Source of the DNA: Tetrapyrgos nigripes
Lineage: Eukaryota > Basidiomycota > Agaricomycetes > Agaricales > Campanellaceae
Reading direction: 5' to 3'
NCBI GenBank assembly: GCA_013368315.1
Contig: JAACJM010000044.1
Span: 372,001 to 436,000 of the forward strand
DNA length: 64,000 nt
This document shows, piece after piece, positions 10,216 to 21,915 of the stretch. The notes beneath the pieces were generated by a model. The model did not search any database. It saw only the letters and a program-made list of their open reading frames with translations, and was not told the DNA's origin. The translations under genes were made by a program, and so were the position numbers. Numbering within the stretch: position 1 is the stretch's first letter; each line of letters begins with the position of its first letter.

Positions 10216-10876
10216 CTAATACATGTCTAAGTTACTCTTAAATGGATAATAAGGACTAGAGTGAGTCCCGAACTGCTAGTCAAAGTACTAGGAATTAGGT
10301 GTATAACCTAAGGAATGTTAATGGTCAATACTTAAGGATAAGAATAAGACTTGCTCAGAGTATTATAACAGATACATACTAGGGGATACAGCTATAGTAG
10401 CAGACCCACCTAACTACAAAGTCTATAAAGACTTAACAAACCTGCTAGTATGACTCAAGGGATAGAGAAGGAGGAGAAACGCCCCGATTCATGGGTATGC
10501 GTTGGCATTACAAACCCAGATTGATGGCTTAGACCGCTAGATCTGAAAGGACACGTCATCATCGGACAATTCAGATATTCGGGATTCTAACCTGGATGTA
10601 TACAAACTTGCGGTGCATATCTACAGATGGTTAAGATAGAAAAGTGGTACAATAGTTATATCAATAGAAAGCTAGAATCCATAGCTTTCAGATGGTACAC
10701 AAGGGATGGACTAGCAGCAATGATACTAAGTATCTAAAAGTGTTGCGAAGTCACAAACGTAAGGAGATCCAAATCAGCGGGATTACTGATTTGGGCATAA
10801 GTATTACTGAAAGCAGTACTTACTGGAGATGCTTATATATGCCAGTCCAATAGTCTAGTCAAGCTGGACATATCAC
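10216..10876. other. unassigned sequence downstream of the gag stump
   Basis: No reading frame or family recognised. It may be the interior of a decayed or non-autonomous LTR element, but no second LTR or target duplication is visible. Confidence 0.3.
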
Positions 10877-11215
10877 CCTTTTGGCATAGTGGTTAGTGGT
10901 ACTGGCCTAATCATGACATTATGTCCAGCTTCAACCAGTTGAGGGTTCAACTCCTGGGGTATACAAACATACAGGCAGAATTGAGTCACATGAGCTTGGA
11001 CATGTGACAATAAGATTCATCAGTTTGTGCATGTGTATGGATCACCTGGGTTCCTGCTTGACTCTCATATGATCAGCAGGCATGTCTCCAATAGACCACT
11101 GCCTGGGGGGCCAGTATATAATGCACACCTATGTCCTATAGGATTATGGGACATAATCCCTTAGCAGGGGTTGGTGTAGTGGTTAGTGGTACCAGCCTAA
11201 TCATGACATCCTCCT
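10877..11215 (+). mobile_element. tRNA-derived SINE (head, body, second head)
   Basis: At 10882 the sequence ggcatagtggttagtggt resembles the 5' part of a tRNA with a pol III A box, as in tRNA-Asp/Glu (GTAGTGGTTAG). About 50 nt downstream, gagggttcaactcctgg (about 10942-10958) fits the B-box consensus GGTTCRANYCC. After a body of about 210 bp a second head appears at 11169 (ggttggtgtagtggttagtg), sharing taatcatgacat with the first. This suggests a dimeric or tandem SINE. It is not a functional tRNA, because no acceptor stem closes. Confidence 0.6.
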
Positions 11216-11390
11216 CTTTTCTTCCCCTTATCATACACCCTCAGCACTGGTGATAGGGGTGTATGGCCAGTGCATTTGGGTAAGGAGACTGGTGTCTTCT
11301 GGGCAGACTTTGTATGAGTTTCAAGTAGTTTCAACTCACTTTGGTTGCATCATCAGGGTTGATGGACTTGAAGAGACGATAGTGTGGGGA

Positions 11391-11610
11391 CTGCTACATT
11401 TTGTTGTGTTGAGCTTCCTGAGCTGCCCATTTGTTGCCCTCCACCCCTGTATGCCTTGGCACCCACAAGACAGAGACTCTGAGATGCAGGTGTTGTTGTC
11501 AGAGTTTGATGAGGATGGTGTGGAAGATGTCATGCAAGTAGTGTGCTGGGCCACTGGCACTGGAGTCTGTCACCACAATGGCTGCTGTGTTGTCTGCCAC
11601 CTTCTCCCAT
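11391..11610 (-). pseudogene. RNase H domain of a non-LTR retrotransposon
   Basis: The minus-strand frame reads AAIVVTDSSASG...YLHDIFHTILIKL, one stop, then WVPRHTGVEGNKWAAQEAQ. The TDS core and the C-terminal WVPGHxGVxGNexAD-type block are the hallmarks of the RNase H domain carried by fungal LINEs. Asp replaced by Trp in the final motif and an internal stop mark it as decayed. No reverse transcriptase was found next to it. Confidence 0.65.
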
Positions 11611-12814
11611 ATCATCTATGACTTCACTTTGTGTTATTGTTAGACTCAGAGTCAAAGTCGTCAAAGCCATCTAGTATCAATAGACCTTGACACTATTATT
11701 TTGAATTGGACTGGGAAACAGACACTGAGCACTGAGTAGGCAAGGAAAACAACTCTGGTAGGATCAAGGTCCTTCACATCCACACTGGTGAGGGATTTAG
11801 TCACTGACTGAGTTGGCTTGGAGACACAGCACCAAGCCTGTGTTGAGTCCAGGCAAGAAAACAGTTTCACACAGTGGAGAAGGTGGTAGTGACAAACTCA
11901 ATGGAGACAGCAAACCATACAGAAGATCCATGACTTTTCATCATGGGGGTCTGCAAAGCCAATTGTTCTGTAGATGACACCAGTAAAGCCCACCATCCAG
12001 TTCTGCAGGGAAGCATATCAAAAATTGTCCTGAAAGGTCATTGTTGAGGGTTATTGACGCACCTTAGCAACGGCAACTACTAGACTTATATTCAGCACCA
12101 AGGGCCCTTCCCTCATTTGGTTGATGACCATAGCAAATTCTGCAACTCTGCTTGTGGACACAATGTGATTGTGATAACCTGCAACAATTATAGACAGAGT
12201 CAGAAAAGAACTCACCAGTTGTGCTATGTAGAGCTCCTGACTCATTCTGAATGGTGCATTGGAGATGAGCACCCATTTCCACATCCATGCTGGCCAGTAG
12301 TTTAGCTCCATGCAGGAAAAAGACATGTCAGGACTCACTGGAATATTTATGTTTTTCACAAGTACCCAACAGAGTGCAAGTGGCTTCTCGCCAGCCCTGA
12401 ATTTAGATACTAGAGAGATAGGTCAACACAGACTCTGATTTGGGAAGATAATTCACCTCGACGATATGTGCAGGACCTGTGTCTGCAGATAGAAGCAGAT
12501 TCTATATGCACCAGAGAATGAAACAAATTTGTACCCAAATCATGTAGCACTGAAACACATTTGAATGCCAAATAGATAAGAATGAGAGGTCAAGCAAGGG
12601 GGTGGGGGGAATGAGAGTGCCAGTCAAGATGACAATTGATTGAGTTGAGTCTTGACTCTTTTGGAGGCCAGCAATGCCTGCAGGTTCTGGGAGCTTACCA
12701 GTCAGATTGAAAATGTGACAGGACATAATGGACAGTACATGTACATATACATGAATTACAAGGTTGCCTTTTCTTCTCCTTCTAGTCAAGCCCTGGAGAG
12801 ATTGACAAGGACAG
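11611..12814. other. unassigned, intron-like signals on the minus strand
   Basis: On the minus strand at about 12050-12330 two GT...AG pairs (gtgagttc...ttgcag; gtgcgtca...tttcag) punctuate open frames. I could not link the translations to a family. It could be more of the LINE or of the neighbouring Tnp2 element. Confidence 0.25.
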
Positions 12815-15017
12815 ATCTTCCAAAAGAGTAATCATAACGAGCTGCATGGGCTACAACCTTGTCAAACCTATGACATGTTTTTCTGCACTGAGAGAGGAGT
12901 ATGTAGTGGCCTGGAAGTGGGGATAGTGGAGGAAAGGGTCAGAAAGAGGCTTTTATAATGCCTGAAACAGCTGGATGTGGATGAGGATCTCTGTACCTTG
13001 CGAAGTGGAATGGTTTTCGATGAACAGGATTTGACCAGCTGTAAGTGAGTCACACTCTAGAGACCAATAGAAAATGTGCGAATTGCCAGGAGTTGTTTCC
13101 ACAGCAAATAAGTTGTGTCCTTGAAACTTGGCATGTCCATGTCTTTTTCCTGTCATTTCACAGTTTTCTTGGACAGGAGTAGCATTTACTGGCATGGAAC
13201 ATTTGTCAAGAAGAACTTTGAGCTGCTTCACTGCCTCGGGACACTCCAGACATTGAAGCCAGCAGTGAATATTGGCTGTATGCACTAAGGACTTTATGAT
13301 TGTAGATTCCATAACACCTAAACAACAATATAAGCAGGACAATAGATGAAGACAATCATTACTCACCACCAATGTTATCATTAGTATTGATTTTCTGTAA
13401 CACTCCAACCAAGTGCTCAAACAGAAAGCACCACCAGTTGAGTATAGGCCTATAGCATATCAAAAAATCATAGATGTGCCCTGCTGTGTGAATATTGGGA
13501 CAAGGAGCATGCTCTCTGGTATGAGGATGTATAGTGCATAAATTGTTGACCCAGCTGTCTATGAAGTCCTGGAATGCAGTTGCACAATCAGACGTCATTG
13601 TATACTGGAAAACTATCATTATGGCCTGGAAGAGCGACATGGTATGGTCCAAGACCATCCGTAAAACATTAGGATCTTGGCTCAGTGGAGAATCTTTGTC
13701 TCCCCACAAGGTTACGAGGGTAATTGGAAGGTAGATGATGCTGAGGGTTCTCCACTCATCAGCTTTGATAGTTCCTCCTGCAACATCACCATAGTTCTTA
13801 GGCACAGAGTTTACCCATGATGGGGTGAAAGTGTTTTTAATGACATGACAGATGCGAGCTGAAGTTTCAGGGGAACCAGTGACAGGAAGCTGGTGATTTG
13901 AGTGAAATTTTTGTTTTAATCTCTGTGGATGGAATCAGAGCTACCTAAATAGTGAAAGAAATAGAAAATCTTACCCAGTTGATTAAAATTGCAATGAAGT
14001 GAGATTTTGTACAAGCCTCTTTGTCAAAAGGAAAGTGTGTTTCCACTTGCTTTGCCTTCGATTTCTCAGAGACTTGCTTCAGGTAAAGATGGTGATATTA
14101 TCTTGGATGTCCTTTAGGGTCAACAAGAGCTGCAAACTGTGCACAACAAAGTGCAACACATCCAGGTTGCCTGAATTAAATAGCTGGGTCCATAATTTGT
14201 CCAGCATGAGCACCTTGTTGCCTTTGAGGGTAATGCAGAGAGCTGTCTGAGGCTTGGCAATGTGTGAGACATCCTTTTCCTTCAACATGCAACCTGGAGG
14301 GGCAACTTTGTCCAAGTAGTCAACCCATAGCCAGCCATATGCAAATTGATGATCTTCATTGCACTGGCATCCAGACAAAGGATGTGATGGCAGTGGTAGT
14401 GAACAATGCCCTCAAGTAGGCAATGCATAGCATCAATCACAAGCATCTTAGTTGGATCCCAGTACTCGAGCAGCCAGAGTGAGGACCAACGAACTCCGTG
14501 CTGCTTGAAAAGTGATTTGCATTATGCGACTGTCTCAGTGAGTTCATTAATGTCTCATGTGTTCCAATGTGAGTGATTGGTATTGAAGATCTGGTTCCTG
14601 CCTTTCAATGGACACACTGTACATATGAATTTGGAGTTGACACCCTGGAATCCAGCTACCTTTCATGCAGCAGGAAGGTCATTGATGGATAAAAAGATTC
14701 CTGCTTCAACCACAGATTCCAGCTTGGAATCAGCCATCTGCAAAACCTTCAAACCTGGTCTCCAGGCCATAACAAACTTCTTGATGACTGGGCATATGAA
14801 GTGGTCCATTTCATTGATGTCTGGCTCTTTTGGACCAGGTATGATACTGGCATGGTACACGTATTCAGGAAGGTAGCAGATGGAGGGATCAAGGGCCAGG
14901 TAGGGTTGAGAAAGTCTGTGTGGATGGAGAAAGTGAGACGGATCTTGGCACCACAATTCACTAATAAGGATCCATCAGGCCCCTTGAAGTCCATTATGAA
15001 CTTGGCATCCAAAGGAT
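12815..15017 (-). pseudogene. Tnp2-like (CACTA-related) transposase, decayed
   Basis: Read from 15017 downward with frameshifts: IMDFKGPDG, IHTDFLNP, SICYLPEYVYHASIIPGPKEP, INDLPAA, then GVRWSSLWLLEYWDPTKM followed by VIDAMHCLLEGIVHYHC, PKNYGDVAGG..ADEWRTL, a helical stretch, a 50-nt intron near 13330-13370, GNSHIFYW and DKVVAHAARYDYSFGR. This order matches the fungal Tnp2/Plavaka-type transposases (IPGPKEP, YWDPT..DAMH, PxNWG...L.AD.WR, H.ARY..SF.R). Stops such as TGA for an expected Arg and a TAA interrupt it, and the N-terminal third is missing: the match starts abruptly at 15017, directly after laccase sequence. I see no CACTA termini. Confidence 0.7.
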
Positions 15018-15510
15018 GAGGGACAGAGGGTGCATTGTTTCCGAACAATCTGACCTCAATCGTCTTGTACCTTGGAAGCCCATACACACTTCCCTTCAGC
15101 AACAACTCTTGCGCACGTGTTTTCCTGCTCAAAACTTGCAACAAAACCGGTACGCTTGGTGAAACAAACTGCACATCGTTTATCATAAATGTTGTGGGAA
15201 GTTGGAAACCCAAAGTCAGGTTCAACACCATATCCGCTCCACCAGGCATAGGTTCCCCAAGTGCACCATAACTACCTAGTGGATGAAGCATCGATTCAGT
15301 GAGAAGCTTCAAATCCTTTTGCTGTTTCGTCTTTGGTTCCTCATCTGGAGCTCCTTTATACCTCAAAATCGCAGATTGAATCCCCTCTTCAAACCCAAAC
15401 ACCGACCCACCATCAGGCAAAGCCAACCCGCTACTCGCATTCGCTCAAATATGATAATTATCAACAGGCTGATTGGCATGGAGGATGAAGGAGTAGCGTT
15501 GGGCAGTGAG
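15018..15510 (-). pseudogene. laccase pseudogene, downstream part
   Basis: Reading downward from 15502: QRYSFILHANQPVDNYHI, a TGA where the family has Arg, then ANASSG..., AILRYKGAP, and later GGADMVLNLTLGF, FMINDVQFVSPSVPVLLQ and GSVYGLPRYKTIEV ending ...VPHPL. These are the second cupredoxin domain and the start of the third in fungal laccases. At PHPL, just before the expected HLHGH copper ligands, the sequence switches to Tnp2 transposase (15017). The C-terminal HCH copper segment is absent from the window. The 5' part of the same gene lies at 18437-19596 beyond a MULE insertion. Confidence 0.85.
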
Positions 15511-15552
15511 GGGCCACCAGTTTTTCAAGCTCACAGTCAAGCCACCATGGCT

Positions 15553-15592
15553 CTTGAGGGTAGCTTGAGGGTAGCTTGAGGGTCTACTACTC
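15553..15592. repeat. subterminal tagcttgaggg repeats, left end of MULE
   Basis: Three to four copies of an 11-bp unit (cttgagggtag). The right end has a longer array of the related unit ggtagcttgatgg at 18220-18370 followed by gtgagcttga variants, about 14 units in all. Such arrays may be transposase-binding sites. Confidence 0.75.
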
Positions 15593-15854
15593 TATACTTT
15601 ACATCAACACTATTCTGTTGGTCACAACAGCACAGACTTGAATTCATCTTTGATGCTATTCAGTAGATCTCTATTTACATTGTTTACTCAAAGGTACAAA
15701 GCTCTTCAGTTCAGATACTTGACTAACTATCATTGATTGGCTCCCAATAGTATGCACCACTTCCCCATTTAATAAGTTCAATATCCCTTTCACCATCACT
15801 ATAATTCCTGTTTTGTTAAGTTAGGAAGTCACAGAATGTTTTTTACTCACATCA

Positions 15855-18014
15855 TTACATCTTGAGCCTTCTGTTGTTTTCTTTCACTTCTGCGTTGATT
15901 GGCAAAGGATGTTCTGGAGTTGACTTAGTAAAGCTCAGTTTCTCTAGGCCATCAAAAAAATTGTGATGCTTCCCCATAGCTGAATACAAACTGAAATGTA
16001 GAGCCTCCTCTGGATTTGTACTCTCTGGCAAGGATTCCCATAGTATTGGGTCCATTGTGCACAGTGACTGAAAGATCATTCCTGCATGTTCTGGTCTTAG
16101 CCACCATTCTATCCAGGGTTTCAGCTTTGGAAACTGAGACTTGATTGAAGCAGTGACCTCATAAAAGGAGTTGACGTCTTGAATGTCCATAAGAGATTTG
16201 CAGAGACGAGAAAATTCTTTTTGCTTTTCAACTGGAACAATAGCTGCTATTCGTCCAACACGAGTCACACTGTTTCGAAAATGTTGTTGACAGCCTCGAA
16301 GTAAGGTTTTGGCTTTTGATTCAAGTTCTTCAACAGTTCGACCATCATTTCGCCTTTGCCAAAATCGTGTGAATGCTTGAATGAATCTGTTCCTTTCAGC
16401 CTCACTGAAATCAACAATCTAGTAGATTATAGTTAGTTCAAAGAAGTATTTCTATTGTAACACAGCCATACCTGAGCAAAAATTTCATCAACTACAGTAA
16501 TCTCTTTGTTGGCCATAGTTCTGGCAATGCTCTCCATGAGGGCAAGGAAATGATACTCATAGTGTGATGCAGAACTACCATTAGAGTAACTGATGAGTGT
16601 GGGTACCCAGCGTAGCATAAATGAACAGAATACAGAACTCATAATTAAAACTGAACTTGACATCTTCCACCAACCATGAGCAGCATCACTAACAATACCA
16701 TTGAATGGACCATTTACTTCTCCTTCCTCATGTACCTGCTCTGCCATAAATGGAGTTTGAACAGATACCACTGCAACAGCCCCAAGCATAGTCTCAGACA
16801 CTATGAAACCTGGATGATTGCTTTGGAAGTCTATGAATTGAGAAATGAAATCATCACCCAATCTAGGATTCTCTCCATCCAAGATTTTTTTGCGATCCCT
16901 TGCTACCCTGTCTTGATTTTCCCATACTGGATCAATAGCTAAAACGGATTCACCTGTGACTGTATTACCAGCAGCCAGACCAGATGGGCCCACATTCTTA
17001 TTGCTTTGGACAAGTTCAGTAAATTTCTTCTGCCCACGCCTGAGTGGATGCAACTGGTGTGGAAGTCTTGGATGGTTGTGATCATTAATACCATTGAAAT
17101 ATCCCACACCACCAGCCCATTTGATTATCATAGCCACATTTGGGCAAGGAACATGTTCCAATGCAGCACAACAGTCACATTTGCCATTTGCTTTCCCTAT
17201 CTGTGTTATGACAGCAGAATGTGTTCCAGTATGAGGTCTTTTTCGTTTGGTCATAGCTCCATTCTCGATATTCTCTGCATTGATACTACTGTTCTGTCTC
17301 TGCCTCCCATTGGATCCAACTGTATTTGTTGCCCAATGAACTGACAAATTGTTATTGTCCTCAAAAACATCCCAAGTAACATCCATTGCAAAATTAGACT
17401 GTGGCCATGCATCCCATCCACCTTTGAGGTCCTCAAAATGTAGATAGACTGTTTGGCTGTCACAGCACGGTCCAGTGAGCGGTACATCAGGCATTTGTTT
17501 GCGAGCCAGCTTAGCTGGTGTTTCAAATTGGTTATCATCTCTAAATGCAACATTGTGACTGCGTTTACGTGCACTGTCTATCTCCTGGCAAGGCTCAGAG
17601 TTGCTGCTTTTACCAATGTTATCATTTTTGGTCTGCAAAAAATCTGGGGTTGCATTTTCAGGTTTCAGAGCATTGACACTACTCTTAGAGTGGGGCTGAA
17701 CACTAATAGCAGATACCATTGGTATATTTTGAAAAGCCTGTGGTGGCCCAGCACCTCCCAAATGAGCCATAAGTTCTGGATTCATGTAGTTAGCAAATGG
17801 CATTTGGAAAGGATTCCAGGGATAGGCAGGAAAGGGAGCATTGTAAGTGAATCCTGGGACTGAGGAAGGAGCTTTTTGAATATCAGGGCTAGTATTGGGT
17901 GGTTTCTTTCGTTGAGGATCAATAAAGCTAGCAAGCCGCTGTCTGAATTTTGCCTGAATGAAGATGACATTGAATCTATCAAAGTTCAACAATTCAGCTG
18001 CAACTTACCAGCAT
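15855..18014 (-). CDS. MULE transposase with a GCM/WRKY-like zinc domain
   Basis: The exon from 17949 to 16472 encodes a Pro-rich N-terminus, then FAMDVTWDVFEDNN, THSAVITQIGKANGKCDCC, CPNV...IKWAGGV and NDHNHPR. This CxxC...HNH arrangement is a WRKY-GCM1-type DNA-binding zinc domain. Next comes GIVSDAAHGWW with a catalytic Asp, RWVPTLISYSNGSSASHY..HFLALMESI, and after a 53-nt intron (16471-16419) IVDFSEAERNRF...FWQRR, LKPWIEWWLRPEHAGMIF and SLPESTNPEEALHF. This order is that of fungal GCM-domain MULE transposases. A 5' intron of 55 nt (GTAAGT...TTCAG) precedes AKFRQRL; ATG at 18014 is possible, but exon 1 may extend upstream. No stop or frameshift was found in the main exons, so this is the best preserved transposase in the window. 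The stop is at 15855-15857; whether a further C-terminal exon exists is unclear. Confidence 0.7.
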
Positions 18015-18215
18015 TTTATGTTGCTCTGTAGATTCAGGAAAGCTTGCAATCTATGCATACATAAGTTTAGTAGATGATGATATAATGTTAATGTCTACCA
18101 ACAGCGTAAAGACGGAAAGAATAGAAAGTGTCACAGACACATGACTGTGATTTTGTGGACAAGCACCGGATGCAATCATTTGCCACATGTGTACTAAATA
18201 TAGCCTGACAGTCAC

Positions 18216-18418
18216 TTAATGGTAGCTTGATGGTAGCTTGACGGTAGCTTGATGGTAGCTTGACGGTAGCTTGATGGTAGCTTGATGGTAGCTTGATGGT
18301 AGCTTGACGGTAGCTTGATGGTAGCTTGACGGTAGCTTGATGGTAGCTTGACGGTAGCTTGATAGTAGCTTGAATGTGAGCTTGAGTGTGAGCTTGACTT
18401 GTGGCTTGAGTGTGAGCT
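18216..18418. repeat. subterminal repeat array, right end of MULE
   Basis: Tandem ggtagcttgatgg/ggtagcttgacgg units from about 18220 to 18370, then gtgagcttgagt units to 18415. On the minus strand this encodes a spurious [11 protein letters not shown] repeat that fuses in frame with laccase sequence and makes a misleading 159-aa ORF. Confidence 0.9.
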
Positions 18419-18436
18419 GGAAAAACCAGATGCCCA

Positions 18437-19596
18437 GCAGCAAGGATTTGGATGGCATTGACAGTGACGGGTTCGACGTTGGTTCCTTCAGTCTCAATGA
18501 CCGTCATGTCGTGGTTGTCGATGCTAAAGACATGGTTAGGATCACAGGCCATGGAAAGGAGACGCATCCGGTAACGTTTGCCCTGTTCGGCGTTGATGAT
18601 TGCGAGGGGGACTTTGGGCTATAGCATAATACATTTGTTAAATAGATTTGGTAGCTAAACGTTTTAGCACTTATCCCTCTGGGATAATGTCCTACTCCAT
18701 TGATGAGAGTCAAATTAGATTGCTTAGGGGCTGGGATTTGTGATAGGGCTAGTGCACTTGTGTGATACCTGACCCATTGCTCAAGATCCAAGTATCAGAA
18801 AGGCACAGAACGAGAAAACATACCAGTTGTTTCTTAAAATTATAATGAATAAGTTTCTTTCCATAATGATAATTCGTTCTACTCACCATCATCAGCATCG
18901 TACAAATCCTTATGAGGATCATCAGGATCCTCAATAATAAACGCTCCTCATAGTCCATCACAATACTGGGTACCAACATGTGAATTATACCAGAAAGTCC
19001 CAGCTTGGTCTGGGACGTCGAACTGGTACTGGAAAGAGTGAAATGGGGATATAGGACACTGTGTGATGAAGCCAGTCCTACAAGAAAGAGTTAGCAGAAG
19101 CTATGGGACAACAAAAACAAAGGCAGACCCGTCAGCCCACGTTGTGTGTTACTGGTCAATTCCGTGCCAATGCTAGAAAGGGAGAAGTAGTCAATTTCAA
19201 TCAAAAGAGACGAGGAAGGACAGAACACACAATGCTAGTAGTGCGAATGAAGTCCGGATCGACCAATTCGTCCTTGACTTTCAGACTGAAATGGTCACCC
19301 TGCGAATATGTGAGGAATCATACATGAGCAAGGGGAAAAATCCCACCTTCTTCCCTCGGATGATAGGGCCAGGTAAGCTTCCCCTATCAGAACTCGTCCC
19401 AGCAACAACAGTACTATGCGGAAACTAGGTAAAATCCCCAATCAATTAATGAAGAAATCACCCACTCGCGATAAAATCCATCAGGTGCCATTCGTTTATT
19501 AACAATGTGCAAGTTCCCGGAAGTCGGGATCACATCGATAGCATGTGCTGCACCCACCGCCAAAACGAGCAAAGAAAGCAACGGACCCTTCATCAT
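18437..19596 (-). pseudogene. laccase pseudogene, upstream part
   Basis: The start at 19596 gives a signal peptide (MMKGPLLSLLVLAVGAAHA) and LHIVNKRMAPDGFYRE, followed by a 5' intron. Later exons give [66 protein letters not shown]-stop-[38 protein letters not shown] and [15 protein letters not shown]. The HWHG copper site is kept, but the WYHSH site reads WYNSH. At least two stops occur here: TAA after IDQ, and TGA for the Arg of GLRGAF. Introns of 40-60 nt keep canonical borders. A multicopper oxidase for phenol or lignin oxidation is the family role; this copy cannot make it. Confidence 0.88.
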
Positions 19597-21228
19597 TGAT
19601 GAATGATGCCGGAAGGACTCACAGTGGTATATAAGAGAAAGGAAATCCCAGTACTCTGAAGAAGCAAGATGTTTTTGTCGTACTTTTATAGACCGATGTG
19701 AGGATGTTAGCCGGTAAGGACCAGTGCGAGTAGGACAGTGTAACCATTGCCTTACAAAGTGAGGATTAGGGGAACCAATGAATTGGGGGTGTCTAAATCT
19801 GCTTGTTTGTAAAAGCAGGCTTGAATTTTAATGGGTTGGCAGTGCAAAGGGACCTTGAAAAGATTATTAATTTCTTCTAGTAGCAGCAAAAATGAGACCG
19901 TGTACATACAGTAGTCTTATAGTAGACAGCAGATCCGACGCCAAGGGCATAGGAATCATGTCAGCGGCGCTCGTTCATAATATGAAGAGCCAGTTTTGAG
20001 CTTAATGTGCTGAGTTACACCACTAGATTCAAGAAGAAAAGCATATAGGAATCAACAAGCACGTAAAGTTGATGCACAAAGACGTCGGACAGGGATAGAG
20101 TAGCAACTGTGATATTTATCCCCATCGCGAGACCCGAGAACCAGAAAGTACATATGTATAATCCATACATGTTAGAAGAGAGGGGCATTGAGGACTGCTT
20201 TGACATGTAAGGTGTAGTACATATTAGAGTATAAAGATGATTTTTTATTGCTGGCTCACATCCAATCTAGAATATTCGTATATCTACGAGGAAGGGAGAA
20301 TGAGTAAGAACTCGGAAAGATTGTGGTCATCAGGAAGAGAAGCCTTACAACCACTGATCACATTAACCTCGCCCGTTCCTGAAGGAGAGCGATGATGTAT
20401 CATTGGAGTCTAATACCTCTGTGACCCCACCCCATCAACTTGGTTGTAGGCCTGCATGCCATACTTGTACGATCGAGGGCCCCCTTAAAAATACCGTCCG
20501 TATCGTACAGGTTTTAGGGCTGTACATATGTACGGGTACCATTTTATATGATTGCTGCAAGATTGCTGAACCTTTAGTTTGCTCCTTACAGGAACCCCAG
20601 ATATGGAAGTACCCGAACCTTTCATAAAATTGGCTTCTAGTTTTACCGGACACTCCACGCTCTATTCTCGAGCTAATTATTTGCTTTCGCAGTCTTGAGC
20701 ACAATGAGAAACAGAGTAGGTCAACACAGGGCACCGGGGCGCCCTGAAACAGCGACGCCCCTGAAAAAAATCAATTTCGGAGACTGGAGTATGTACTGGT
20801 AGTAACGTAGAATAAACTGTGTATGCGAAAAAGAAAGACTTAGCATGAGCACTTCCTCCCAAAGAAGAACATGATGCCAGGATGAAAAACCCGATCCCTA
20901 TTCTGGCGTAACCACAGTGTCCTTATAGGTCTTTGCTGGGCCAGGTGAAAATCTGCGCTGCATGGGGGGCGACCCAAGGGGTCTCCAAAATGATATGACC
21001 AGACCGGACATTCCTTTTTGGTCATAAGGTCCAGCTTGACCCCCAAAAATGGTAAGTGATAAGATAAATATGGCTTACAAATCATGAAATCAGATCCATT
21101 TTTCCTCCTGGCTACCTCATAGGCCCTCTGCTAACCTACAGATGCTGTGGATTAGTGATATATTCTGTGTGACACCTATCATATTGAGGTAGCAAATCAT
21201 TTTCTGACAATGTTTGTGATGTGGCACC
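19597..21228. other. laccase 5' flank and unassigned sequence
   Basis: A TATATAAG-like element near 19629-19636 lies about 30-40 bp upstream of the laccase start. Beyond it I see no gene. Sequence at 20950-21035 (gcatggggggcgacccaaggggtct...) is an inverted, diverged match to 22085-22195, possibly the ends of an old element into which the 21229 MITE jumped. Confidence 0.4.
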
Positions 21229-21915
21229 TAGTGATGTGCGGGCCCAGCTCAGCTCAAAAGCCCCAGCTCGGGCTCGGCTTCGTAGGGCTCAGGTCTGCTA
21301 GAAATACAAGCCGAGCTTTGGAGCCCTAAGTAGGGCTGGCTTGGGCCGGCCTGGGCTCAGGCCGGGGCTCAGCACTCAGTTGAACAAAATGAAGATACGA
21401 ACCAGAAGTAATAGTCATCCCCACTATCTTTGCCATTCTTCCAGTTCTCTGTTTCATTTTCTTGAGTTCCATCATCATCCAACCCAACATCTTCATCCTC
21501 CAATGCGGTCTCACAGAGCATTAAGTCACATCGGAGGGTGCACTGCAGTTGTGCTGTTTGCCCATTGTTATCATTCCGGCTGATTGTAAGGGTATGTTGT
21601 GCATTGTATGATGGTTGGAGCTGCAGTAGTAAAGACCATATGGCTAACGAGACTAAAAAGTAGAAATTGATTGAGACAGACCTTATGCAACAAAATCTGG
21701 GAGTTGGCAATGGCATCCTGGAGTGATGTCACTGCCTTTGTTAAGTGCCAGCAACTTCCCAAAAGCTGGGGCCTGAGCTCAGGCCCAAGGGCTTTGAGAA
21801 ATCCAAGCCGGGCCCTCAGGCCCTCAAGCCCCCCTCAAAAGCTGGGCTCGGCTTGGGCTTTTGGGGCTCGGCTCGGCCCGGCCTAGGGCTTGGAGCCCGA
21901 GCTCGCACATCACTA
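21229..21915. mobile_element. hAT-type MITE, 687 bp
   Basis: TIRs begin tagtgatgtgcg (21229) and end cgcacatcacta (21915), with long GC-rich inner repeats (gggctcggcttgggc). A perfect 8-bp target duplication gtggcacc sits at 21221-21228 and 21916-21923. 8-bp TSDs and TAGTGNTGTGC ends are hAT features. There is no transposase inside, so it is non-autonomous. Confidence 0.9.

Larger units (their letters stand above)
15511..18436. mobile_element. 2.93-kb MULE inserted in the laccase gene
   Basis: Ends at 15511 and 18436 form an imperfect TIR (gggccaccag-tttttcaagctcac against tgggcatctggtttttccagctcac). They are flanked by 8-bp duplications, gcagtgag at 15503-15510 and gcagcaag at 18437-18444, which differ by two transitions. 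Joining the outer flanks restores the laccase reading IQILA + QRYSF. Subterminal tagcttga repeats lie just inside both ends. The element carries one transposase gene on the minus strand. Confidence 0.8.

Noticed and set aside
18088..18567. 159-aa ORF with [11 protein letters not shown] repeats
   Set aside because: Fusion of laccase sequence with the MULE subterminal array; not a real protein.
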